From CAWAYH01 sp963786195 (GTDB lineage Bacteria; Acidobacteriota; Vicinamibacteria; Vicinamibacterales; 2-12-FULL-66-21), in NCBI GenBank assembly GCA_963786195.1, contig CAWAYH010000004.1:434001-498000 (forward strand): a stretch of DNA of 64,000 nt, given 5' to 3'. This document shows, in pieces, positions 1 through 10,486 of the stretch. Below the pieces are notes generated by a model that was given only the letters and a program-made list of their open reading frames with translations, was not told where the DNA came from and did no database searches. Position 1 is the first letter of the stretch, and each line of letters opens with the position of its first letter. The translations under genes were made by a program, and so were the position numbers.

Positions 1-15
1 CATGAACAGTTCCTT
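1..15 (-). promoter_or_regulatory. Shine-Dalgarno site and start codon of a gene running off the left edge
   Basis: On the minus strand an AAGGA-type ribosome binding site (bases 11-15) lies seven bases before an ATG at bases 3-1. It is about 125 bases downstream of the stop codon of the truncated Rhs gene and in the same direction. In Rhs loci this is where a small immunity gene for the Rhs tip is normally found, so that is a reasonable guess, but only the start codon is inside the window and nothing of the protein can be seen. Confidence 0.35.
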
Positions 16-130
16 CTCACCTTGCTTTCGTGTTGCTAGCGGCCCACGGCCGAACTTCAGCCGTGCCGTCCGCCTTCGCGATTCCAAGCCCATGTCTACC
101 TCCGCACACCGAGTTCAGTCGGCGTTTGGT

Positions 131-3100
131 CTACCTCCGGCCGGGTCGTGATCTCCACCAATCGTCAAATCCTGGCGGTTTAGGCTTCTCAAATTCCTTG
201 CCCGTGTGCGGATCTTTGAAGATCACTTTGTCTGGTTTTTCGGGGTGAGGTTTCATCTTCTTATAACGATCCGGTGTTCCTTCGGGTTTGCCAGTGTGCC
301 TACGTTCTCCTGGTGGCTTGCCCACTCGTCTCCGAGGACTCCCACCGCCGGATGAAACCCTGGGCGTAAGGCTTGGAGTGCGTGGTCCAAGAGCAGGGCC
401 CCGCGGAGCAAGCCTTGGAAAACGAGCAAAACGGAGGGGCAATCGGAAGAAGAGGCACCCCTCTAATAGAACCCAACCATCAATCTTACGCCCGTGCCAT
501 CGATAGATTAGAGCGGTAGCTGCCGCTCCACCGGCGCACCGAGCGAGCGGCACAGCGAGCCCGGCCAACTCACCCGTTGGATCGGTGAGATCTTGGGGTG
601 CGTTACTCGCATAAACATGCAAGTTGGCATCACCCGCCTCGAAGTCGAGCGGATCCTCCCCGATGAACCGCTGCAGCTTCGCGTCGTAGTACCGCGCGCG
701 ATAGAAGAACAATCCCGTTCCGTCGACTTCGCGACCAGTGAAGCCGAACGTGTTCCCGGTCGTCCCGCCGCTCGTCGTAATCCCCCCGAACGACTCGTAG
801 CTGTACTCTGTCTGAATTGTCCCCGAGCCATCCACCAGCGCTACGGAACTCCCGAGCGCATCCGTCAAGAAATTGCGCACGCCCGTCGCATCCGTCCGCG
901 TGAAGAACTCGTCGATCCCGAGCCCCGTGAGCAGATTGGCCGTCGGCGACCCGCCGCTCAACTCCTGCACCGGGTTCAACCCGTCATACAGAAATTGCGT
1001 CGTCGTCCCGCCGATCGTCTTGCTGCGGCGCCGACCGAAGGCGTCGTAGGCGAAGCTCCCGTTGATCGGCCCGGTCAAGCTCGCCAGTTCGTTCCGCGCA
1101 TTCCACGTATAGCTCCGCGTGCCATCGCTCGTCAGGTTCCCGTTGTCGTCGTAACTGAACGACGTGCCGCCGAACGTCGCGATCTGGTTCGCGTCGTCGT
1201 AGGTCGCAGACGTCAGCGCCGCCGGCAGCCCGGTCCGCGCATACGTCCCGCCGACGCTCGACCGCTGGCCGTTGGCGTCGTACCCGTACGTCAGCGTGCC
1301 CAGCGTCGACATCCCCTGTTTGTAGGTCAGGCCCGTGAGCCGTGAGTCGTCGTCGTACCGGTACTCGACGACGATCCCGTTCGGCAGCGTCAGCGACGTC
1401 CGCCGGTCCGCGTTGTCGTACGCGATCGTGACCGCCGCCGAGCCGCGCGTCACGCCGGTCAGCCGATCCGCGTTGTCGTAGCTGTACGAGACGGCGGTCT
1501 GACCCGCAACGGTCATCGTCTCGCGCCGTCCCGCGTCGTCGTACGTGTAGCTGACCGTCCCCTCCGGCGTGACCTCCTCGGTGAGGCGGTCCAACAGGTC
1601 GTAGGTCCGCTCGATCGTCCCCGCGACCGAGTCGTCAATCTCGGTCGCGCGATCGCCCGCGTCATACGTGGTCGTGATCGTGCCTGCGTAGCTCGGTGGG
1701 CTCCCCGCTGTCGCGAACCCTACGAAGATCTGTCGGTCGAGCGCGTCGTACTGATAGGTCGTGACCTGCCCCTTCCGGTCAGTCCACGTCCGTCAGGTTC
1801 CCGTTGAGGTCGTATTCGAAGCTCTCGTCCCGGCTGAGCGGATCGGTCCGGGTAGCCACCCGGTCCATATCGTCGTACGTCCAGGTCGTGGTCTTCCCGC
1901 GCGCATCGGTGAGCGTGAGCAGGTTGCCATTGCGCATCGTACGTGAAGGTGGTCTCTCCGCCCCGCGGGTCGATCGTCTTCGTGACCTGGTCCTGCGCGT
2001 TGTACTGGAATCGCGTCACCGACCCCGTCGCATCCGTCACGCGGCTCAGCCGCCCCGCGGCATCCACGAATCGCGTCTGGGCATGCCCCAGCGGCGTTTG
2101 CACGCTCAGTAAATCGCTCAGGTCGTACCCGAACGTCGTCGTCTTCGACAGGGCACTCGTCGTCGTCAGCACCTGGCCTGCCGCGTTCGTCGTGATACGT
2201 CGTCGCGTGGCTCAGCGCATCGGTCGTCGACTGGATCCGCCCCTCGCTGTCGTACGTCGATCGTCGTGGTATGGTTCAGCGGATCGGTTGTCGAGCGTCA
2301 GCTGGTTGAACGTGGAATCGTACGAAAAGGTCGTCGTCACCTCGTCCGCCGTCCCGTCCAGCTCGCTGACGCTCGTCACGTTCCCCTTGGTGTCGTACCC
2401 GTAGCGCGTCACCCGGCCCAGCTCGTCGGTCACCGTCTCGATCAGGTTGCTGCCGCTCACCCGCGTATAGGTCGTCGTCTGCTCGACGGCTTCGCCGAGC
2501 GCGTGCGTGTCGCTCGTCATGAAGCGGTCCGCGTTGAACGTCACCCGCCGCACGTACTCGCGCGGATTCGTCACATCGGTCTGCGTGACCTGCGAGCCGT
2601 TCAGCGTGTATTCGAACTCATACACCCCCGTGTCCACCTGCGTCTGCGTCTCCACCCGGCCGTTGGTGTCGTAGTCGTTCGTCAGGTAGGTGATGTTGCG
2701 AGGATCCTCGATGGTCAGCATCCGGTGCGCGATGTCGTAGGTGTATTCGGTGACGCCGCCGCGCGTGTCCGTCACCTTCCACAGCCGGCCCGATCCGTCG
2801 TATTCGTACCCGACGGTCCGGTTGATGTTGTCCTTCGCCTGCGTGACGCGGTTCGACCCATCGTACGTGAACTCGAGTGTCCGGCCCGTCGGCGACGTCA
2901 CCTTCACGATCTTGCCCGTCCCGGACCCGAAGAAATTCGTCGTCGACCACGTCAGCGTCACGGTGTTCCCGAATCGGTCCCGGATCGCCTGCAGCGGCGC
3001 CTCGTTCCCGAAGACGTACACCGTCCCGTCTTTCAAGGTCAGATCCCACCCGTTTCCGTTCCAATCGATGACCGATTTGTAGAACGCCGTCGGCGACGCC

Positions 3101-3843
3101 GTGTGCTCGAATACTGCGTCCTGGAACCCCGTCCCGCCGCTCGTCCGCACGTAATGGATCCGCTTGCCCGTCGGCAGGATGAGATCGACTTCGGTGTACT
3201 GATTCGCCGACCACAGGAACATCGCATAGGGGAACGTCGATCCGATCCCGAACGGCCGCGCGCCGCTATCCCCCGAGTAGTACGTCCGCGTCAGCACGAG
3301 CGGGATCACGTCCGGGACGACGAGGTCGGTCTTCTCCATCACGAACTGGCCCGTGCTCAAGTCGACGGGATCGGCACCAGTCGGTCCGTTGCCGCCGTCC
3401 GGGCCCGGACTCCAGGGCGCGCCGATCATCGCCCCGGTGAATTCATAAATGCCGACGCCCGGATTCGGCCGCACCTGGCGGCCATCCGGCGTCACCTGGC
3501 CGAGGCCGTAGACGTGCCAGCCTTTCTGGTCCGGGTCGTAGTGCCAGAAGTTCACTTCATCGCGGGGATGGAGCCGACCGCCAAACGGATAGACGAGCGA
3601 GGCGCCCTTGGGACCGGACCCGGCCGTGTGGATGTACGCGCCGCCCGGCTGGGCGGTGAAGTACACCGGCGTCTCGACCCCGGTGGGCAGCGGGAACGGC
3701 GGCTGATCGACGGGAATCGGCGTGAGGCTGACCTCCCGCACGATCCGTCCGTCGCGATCCCGGATCGTCGTGTGCGCCGGCAGGTGCAGCTCGAGCCCGG
3801 GGATGCGCGGCGTGGTGATCACCCTGGGCCTGCGCCCCTGCAC
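131..3843 (-). pseudogene. N-terminally truncated second Rhs/YD-repeat gene with its own C-terminal tip (orphan Rhs)
   Basis: This is a partial copy of the Rhs gene at 5203-10354. The two match closely from about position 3822 downward, then the match ends abruptly; this copy lacks the signal peptide, kelch repeats and Ig-like part. The first possible start, a GTG at 3843, has no ribosome binding site. The protein has many YD repeats (YDNADRL, YDDAGRR types), the Rhs-associated core with FYRARYYD, and ends the core at DPTGELAG. The last ~130 residues differ completely from the other copy and are basic, rich in Pro, Lys and Arg, ending DDWWRSRPGRR. Segments 131-1780 and 2300-3843 are open; at least five single-base indels lie between about 1780 and 2300. 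An extracellular or contact-dependent toxin tip is the family expectation, but I do not recognise this tip. Confidence 0.75.
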
Positions 3844-3984
3844 CGACTTAGATGGGCATTGCTGGGTCCGGCCATCGTAGCCATTCTCTCGGAATGGGCC
3901 CTCCGACCAACCCGGTGCGGTTCACTGGCGGTCCTCGCGAGCGTTGTGAGCGCGGTTTTCCAGGGCCGCCACGATGCAGATAAG

Positions 3985-4557
3985 CTACAGACCCTCGGTA
4001 CCCCGCTTCTCCCCGGCACAGAGGCGCTCGGCGACTTCTACATAGTTGTTATATGGAGGGCTGCCCCGGAGACCCAGCGTCGCCCACGAAATCTCCGTCG
4101 CTAGGCGCAGAAGTGGTGCCGCCTCTTCGGGCCGGCCGACCTCGCCGAGACGTAGAAGTCTCTTCATGGCTAAGCCACCTGAAACCCGTTCGGACGACTC
4201 AACGACGGTCTGCAACGCTGTGCGGTACCATGACGCTGCGTCTGTAGCGTTTCCCGCTAACTCCGCGCAATTGCCTAGGCTCACTTCCAGCGTGTAGCGT
4301 TCGTAGCTGCCCTTTCTCGTCAAGGCGTGCGCACTCTCGTAGTCGCGCGCGGCATCCTTCGTGTTTCCGCGCTCTAATGCAATGTCTCCCCGGCACGCTA
4401 ACGCCTTACTCTTCAATACTGGGTGCTCGCAGTGGGAGAGATAATCGTCAAGCTCACGTATCGCTTCATCCACCCTTCCTTTCGACCACAACGCAACCAC
4501 GTGAATCTGCTTCGAGTGCCACGATTGCTCACAAGAGTCACTATCCTCGTCTTGCAT
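3985..4557 (-). CDS. TPR-like helical repeat protein, 190 aa
   Basis: A soluble 190-residue protein without signal peptide or membrane segment. Several helix pairs have tetratricopeptide-like spacing (for example around GRVDEAIRELDDYL, GNTKDAARDYESA and GNATDAASWYRTAL). The ATG at 4557 is preceded by AGAGG at good spacing, which supports a real gene. It lies between the two Rhs copies in the same direction and is lower in GC than the Rhs cores, as is usual for material between Rhs cassettes. It could be an accessory or immunity-type protein of the Rhs locus, or an unrelated passenger; the sequence does not decide. No enzymatic motif is visible. Confidence 0.6.
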   Translation of the reverse strand: MQDEDSDSCEQSWHSKQIHVVALWSKGRVDEAIRELDDYLSHCEHPVLKSKALACRGDIALERGNTKDAARDYESAHALTRKGSYERYTLEVSLGNCAELAGNATDAASWYRTALQTVVESSERVSGGLAMKRLLRLGEVGRPEEAAPLLRLATEISWATLGLRGSPPYNNYVEVAERLCAGEKRGTEGL

Positions 4558-4870
4558 GTCGCGCCTCTTTGGACATCGCCTTTCGTCAACATTTCCAGAT
4601 ATCCCGCTGAATGAGTGAGCGTTGCGGGCTTCAGTTTACGAAACGTTTCCACCGGGAATCGAGTGCTTCCTCCTGTCCAACGTCTGCGCCCCCTGAAAAT
4701 CGGATGCGTCGTCCACCTGACGCCCGTGACCTCTATCGCCCTGGTCCGGAGTTGAATGCTTGTTCAGCCGCTCGGCCGAATTCGCGATCCTCATCGTCAG
4801 TCAGTGCATCTCCGCAACCGGCGGGACTCGTCGCCAGTTCTCGTTGCCATTCTCACTGATTAGACAGTGT

Positions 4871-5172
4871 TCAGATGCGAGCGGCTCGAATGCTCCACTT
4901 GGCGTGTGACACGCTGTGCACGCCGTGCTCTTGCTGGGGCGTTGAAGGCTCGACCGTTTCGGTCTGAATGCGGCGACTCGATACAAAGGCCACCGCGTAA
5001 GCCTTCGTGAGCGCGTACCAGAGGCTTTCGATCTCCTCGACCGCCACGACGACGAGAGCGACTCATGCTCGAGAGAACCGCTCCGGCGCACCCTGAGCTG
5101 CGAGATATCGACGAAGAATTTGACGCGGCTGTCGCCAATAACTCTCTCAAGAAGAAGTACGGCGATCTTCAT
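4871..5172 (-). pseudogene. Possible small Rhs immunity gene, frameshifted
   Basis: Thirty bases after the stop of the full-length Rhs gene an ATG at 5172 follows a GAGGG-type binding site and opens a frame beginning MKIAVLLLERVIGDSR. Near position 5060-5075 the protein-like reading moves to another frame (VVVAVEEIESLWYALTKAYA and onward) that ends in TGA at 4871-4873. Joined across one indel this gives about 100 residues. Position, size and lower GC fit an Rhs-tip immunity gene, but I know no family for it, and the join is my inference. The stretch 4615-4870 beyond it holds no frame I would defend. Confidence 0.3.
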
Positions 5173-5202
5173 CGAATGTCACCCTCGCACTCTGAACGAG
5201 CG

Positions 5203-8200
5203 TCACTTGCGTGGGCGACACTTGTAAAACGGCCATGCACCGTCGTCGAGCATGCATTCACGATAGCAGGCACCACAATCATTACTCCACCTTTCCTCCA
5301 AACACATGTCAAGTAGCTTCCTGCACGTCATCTTGTCAGGGTCGTCATTTTTGCGCTTCGCGTTGTTGGGAGCCTCGGAGGTTGGTGAACTAGACGTTGG
5401 TGAATGGGAGCTCGGTGAATTCGCCGAACCTGGGCTGCACCATTCCCACCCCGAAGCAAGGCAGAGTCTCTGAAACTCACGCCAATCATGCTCGATTATC
5501 CAGACATCAAACACAACCAAGTAGACCCAGGGGGGCACAACGACCGGCGCTGCGCCGGGCGGTGGAGACGGCACTGGGAGTGGAGACGGCACTGGCAGTG
5601 GGCCAGGCGGCAGAGACGGCACAGGAACCGGTTGGGTCCCAAGCGGATCGACAAGGTCAGTTGGCCGATTTTGCACGTAATCGTATGGATTGATCCCGCC
5701 CTGGAAGCCGATTGGATCCTCTGCCGTGAAGCGACTAGTGAAGGGATCGTAGTACCTAGCGCGATAGAAGGATAGCCCCGTACCGTCAATCTCTCGTCCC
5801 GTAAACCCGATCGCGTTCGTCGTGCTCGCGCCGCTCGTCGTCGTTGCGCCAAACGGGTCGTAGGCTGTACTCGGTTTGAATCGTCCCCGACCCATCCGCG
5901 AGCGCCACGCTGCTGCCAAGCGCATCGGTCAGATAATTGCGAACGCCAGCTGCAGTCGGTCCGGGTGAAGTACTCATCGATACCGCAGACCCGTCAGCAG
6001 GTTGACGGTCGGCGATCCACCCGACAGTTCCTGCACCGGGTTCAACCCATCGTACAGAAACTGCGTCGTCGTCCCACCGATCGTCTTGCTCCGCCGCCGC
6101 CCGACCGCGTCGTATGCGAAGCGATCCGTTCACCGGACCCGTCAGCGACGCGAGTTCATTGCGCGCGTTCCACGTGTAGGAACGTACTGCCATCGCTGAG
6201 ATGAGATTGCCATTGTCATCGTAGCGTGAAAGACGTCCCTCCAAACGTCGCGATCTGATTCGCGTCGTCGTAGGTGGCCGACGCCAGCGCGGCGGGTAGG
6301 CCCAGTCCGGGCATACGTCCCGCCGACGCTGGTCCGCTGGCCCGTTGGCGTCGTACCCGTAGGTCAGCGTTCCCGAGCGTCGACATCCCCTGCTTGTAGG
6401 TGAGCCCCGTCAGCCGGGAATCATCGTCGTACGCGTACTCGACGACGATCCCGTTCGGTAGCGTCAGCGACGTCCGGCTGGTCCGCGTTGTCGTACGCGA
6501 TCGTCACCGACGCCGTGCCACGCGTCACGCCCGTCAACCGGTCGGCATTGTCGTAGGTGTACAGTAACCGACGTCTGGCCCGCGACGTCATGCTCGTCGC
6601 GCCGCCCCGCGTCGTCGTACGTCGTAGCTGACGGTGCCCTCCGGCGTGACCTCCTCCGTCAGCCGGTCCAGCAGGTCGTAGGTCCGTTCGATCGTCCCCG
6701 CCACCGAATCGACAATTTCCGTCGCCCGGTCGCCCGCGTCGTAGGTCGTCGTAATGGTGCTGTTGTAGCTCGGCGGGGCGCCCGTTGTGCCGAACCCGAC
6801 GAACGTCTGTCGGTCGAGGGCATCGTACTGATACGTCGTGACCTGACCTTTTCGATCCGTCCACTTCGTCAGGTTTCCGTTCAGGTCGTACTCGAAGCTC
6901 TCGTCCCGGCTGAGCGGATCGGTCCGCGTGGCCACCCGGTCCATATCGTCGTACGTCCATGTCGTCGTCTTCGCCCGCGCATCCGTGCAGCGCGAGCAGG
7001 TTCCCGTTCCATCGTACGTGAAGGTGGTCTCTCCGCCCCGCGGGTCGATAGTCTTCGTGATCTGGTCCTGCGCGTTGTACTCGAACCGCGTCACCGCGCC
7101 CGTCGCGTCCGTGATCCGCACGACACGGCCCGCCGCGTCGACGAAGCGTGTTTGTGTGTGCCCAAGCGGCGTCTGCACGCTCAGTCAGGTCCCCGAGGTC
7201 GTACCCGAACGTTGTCGTCTTCGACAGCGCGGTCGTGGCCGTCAGCACCTGCCCGGCGGGGTTCGTGGTGAACGTCGTCGCGTGGCTCAGGGCATCGGTC
7301 GACGACAGAATCCGCCCCTGGGTGTCGTACGCGATGGTCGTAGTGTGGTTCAGCGAATCGGTCGTCGACGTGAGGAGGTTGTACGTCAGTCGTACGCGAA
7401 CGTGGTCGTGATCTCGTCCGCCGTCCCGTCCAGCTCGCTGACGCTTGTGACGTTCCCCTGGCTGTCGTACCCGTAGCGCGTGACCCGGCCCAGCGCGTCG
7501 GTCACCGTCTCGACCAGGTTGCTGCTCGTCAGGCGCGTATAGCTCGTGGCCTGTTCAATGGCTTCGCCGAGCGCATGCGTGTCGCTCGTCATGAACCGAT
7601 CGCCGTTGAACGTCACCCGCCGCACGAAGCCCCGTGGGTTGGTCACGTCGGTCTGGGTCACCTGCGACCCGTTGAGCGTGTACACGAACTCGTAGACGCC
7701 CGTGTCGGCCTGGGTCTGCGCCTCGACCCGCCCGTTCGTGTCGTAGTCGTTCGTCAGGTAGGTGATGTTCCGGGGGTCTTCAATCGTGAGCATCCGGTGG
7801 GCGATGTCATACGTGTACTCGGTGACCCCGCCCCGCGCGTCCGTCACCTTCCACAGCCGGCCCGACCCGTCGTACTCGTACCCCACCGTCCGGCTGATGT
7901 TGTCCTTGGCCTGCGTGATGCGATTGGAGCCGTCGTAGGTGAATTCCAGCGTCCGCCCCGTCGGCGACGTCACCTTCACGATCTTCCCGGTACCCGACCC
8001 GAAGAAGTTCGTGGTCGACCACGTCAGCGTCACCGTGTTGCCGAACCGGTCGCGAACGGCCTGCAGCGGCGCCTCGTTCCCGAAGACGTACACCGTCCCG
8101 TCCTTCAACGTCAGATCCCACCCGTTGCCGTTCCACACGATGACCGATTTGTAGAAGGTGGTCGGCGAGGCCGTGTGCTCGAACACGGCATCGACAAACC

Positions 8201-10354
8201 CGGTCCCGCCGCTCGTCCGCACGTAGTGGATCCGTTTGCCGTCGGGGAGGATCAGATCGACCTCGGTGTACTGGTTGGCCGACCACAAGAACATCGCATA
8301 CGGGAACGTCGAGCCGATCCCGAACGGCCGCGCCCCGCTGTCGCCCGAGACGTACGTGCGCGTCAGAACCAGCGGGATGACGTCCTGCACGACCAGGTCC
8401 GTCTTCTCCATCACGAATTGCCCGGTGCTGAGATCTACCGGGTCTGCACCCGCCGGCCCGTTTCCCTTCGGCGGTCCCGGGCTCCAGGGCGCGCCGACCA
8501 TCGCGCCGGTGAATTCGTAAATGGCGACACGGGGATTCGGCCGCACCTGCCGTCCGTCCGGCGTCACTTGCCCAACCCCGTAGACGTGCCAGCCCTTCCT
8601 CTCGGGGTCATAGTGCCAGAAGTTCACTTCGTCGCCGGGGTGGAGCCGCGGACCGCTCGGATAGACCAGCGAGGCGCCCTTCGGACCATACCCTGCGGTG
8701 TGGATGTACGCGCCGCCCGGCTGGGCCGTGAAGTAGACCGGTGTCTCGACACCCGCCGGCAGCGGGAACGGCGGCTGATCGACGGGAATCGGCGTGAGGC
8801 TGACCTCCCGCACGATCCGTCCGTCGCGATCGCGGATCGTCGTGTTCGCCGGGAGGTGCAGCTCCAGCCCGGGGATGCGCGGCGTCGTGATCACCATCGG
8901 CTCACGGGTCGGCGACGGTATGCGCACCGCATTCGCCGTGTCGATCCGCGGCATCCAGATCGTGTACGGGAGCGACGCGGTCTTCTTGCCGACGATCTGT
9001 GCCGCGACCTCGAAAATTCCGTACGTATCGTGGCCGCGGTTGGCCGTCGTGCCGTCGATCAGGAGCACCGGCCAGCCCGACGACATCGATCCCAGTTCCA
9101 GCAGGAACCGGCCGGTGCGATCGGTGCGCGTGCGGCGGCTGCCTACCGCGAGCGTGACGTGCGCGAGCGGCTGGCCATTCTGCAGCAGCACCTGCCCCAC
9201 GAGTGCGGTCACGCCGGCTCGTGCCTGCAGGGCCGGGAGCTTTCGCCAGGGCGAGTCGAGCCCACGGCGTCGGTCGGTCGTGGCGACCTCCGTCTCGGTC
9301 GCGGGCTCGGTTGGCCGATCGGGCTCGTTAGCCGTCGTGAACTCCGATGCAAACGCCTCGACGCGCGCCCCGGTGGCGGTGCGTCCACCGCGCACGCCGA
9401 CGCGGAACCGTACGCCTGGCGGCAACGGCGAGGCAGGTGTGAGGAACGCGAGCATCCCGCCTTCCGCCTGCACGAAGGTGGCGCTGAGCGCCAGCTCCGA
9501 GCCATCGACGATGGCCGCGAACTGCGCCGACAGCGAGGGCACGACCAGCGGGTCGGAGAAACGGATCGCGACGCGCGCACTTGTCGGCACGTCGGTCGCA
9601 CCGTCAGGCGGACTCACCGCCACGACCCCGGATGGCGACACCGTCCCGGGCCTGCCGGACCCTCGACCCCCCAAGCTTCCGAGCTCCGATTCTTCGACGA
9701 ACCCTGTAGTCGATGGATCGAACATGTTCGCGGGCGGCGTGCGTTCCCGGCCGCGGTCACGGCCGCCGCTGATGCGCACGCGACCGTCCGGCAGCAGCCG
9801 CGCCTCGCCGTCCCACCGTTCGACATGTGATCCGGCGAGTGCCTCGACCGCGTTGCTCGCCGAATCCCACAATTCCGCCGCCGGGCCGCCGGACACGTCC
9901 CCGCCGGCGAAGAGGATCCGGCCGTCGGTCAGCAGCGTCGCGGTGTGATGCGCGCGCGGTGTGAGGCTCGTATCGCCGACGGTCGTGAAGGCCTGGCTGG
10001 CCGGATCGAAGCGCTCGACGGTTGGCACGACCGCATCCGTGCGATCCACTCCGCCGACGATCAGTACCGTGCCATCGGGCAGCACCGTCGCTGTATGCCA
10101 GGCGCGCGGGCGTCAGCAGCCGTCCGATCGCGCGCGTCGTGCGCGTGCGCGGATCGTAGACGGCCGCCACTCCGGGCGTGCGCTCGCCGCCGAGCAGCAG
10201 GATCGATCCGTCCTGCAGCATCGGTGGCCGTCTGGCCACGATCGCGCGGCGTCTGGGCGCCGTCCTGCCGCGCGCTCGTGCGCGCCGGGCCTGATGTGGC
10301 CGCAACAATCAGCAGCACGCCCGACGCGACGATCGCCCGAATACTGTTCGTCAT
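5203..10354 (-). pseudogene. Full-length secreted kelch-Rhs/YD-repeat protein with Cys-rich tip, frameshifted
   Basis: The ATG at 10354 opens a signal peptide (MTNSIRAIVASGVLLIVAAT), followed by kelch-type units (LLPDGTVLIVGG, LLTDGRILFAGG), an Ig-like segment (around SPPDGATDVPTSARVAIRFS), a domain of type DPVDLSTGQFVMEKTDL that opens Rhs shells, then many YD repeats and the Rhs-associated core ending DPLG. After a Pro-rich linker comes a tip of about 100 residues with at least eight cysteines, ending FYKCRPRK. If repaired it would be about 1,700 residues. The stretches 7400-10085 and 5203-5850 are clean; two indels lie at about 10110 and 10265 and ten or so between 5860 and 7400. Rhs shells enclose and export a C-terminal toxin or effector; this tip's activity is unknown. 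It lies 130 bases downstream of the IPT/TIG gene, probably the same operon. Confidence 0.75.
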
Positions 10355-10446
10355 GACCGATGTCTCCGCACGTTTTCAACGGGCTCGCTTCATGGTCCGT
10401 CCGCCGAAGTGCTTCGCGCCAAGGCGGAAAAGCCGGACACTACATG

Positions 10447-10486
10447 GTCCGGCTGAAGCCGGACGCCACATCTCTCAAGCCGGACG
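10447..10486. repeat. Dispersed palindrome GTCCGGCT-GAAGCCGGAC
   Basis: Bases 10447-10464 form a near-perfect hairpin (GTCCGGCT facing AGCCGGAC), and further half copies (AGCCGGAC) occur at about 10431 and 10479. A closely related palindrome occurs at 29328-29345 between two unrelated genes. The position between the IPT/TIG gene and the Rhs gene is typical of REP-like intergenic palindromes; it may also attenuate transcription between the two. Confidence 0.55.

Noticed and set aside
2266..4104. Long plus-strand frame opposite the truncated Rhs gene
   Set aside because: It is Arg/Pro/Val-rich, has no domain, and lies antisense to clear YD-repeat sequence; a GC-rich shadow.
4615..4870. A further small gene between the Rhs copies
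   Set aside because: Several short frames exist on both strands but none has a convincing start, length or composition.
7575..9830. Very long plus-strand frame opposite the main Rhs gene
   Set aside because: Antisense shadow with the same low-complexity composition.
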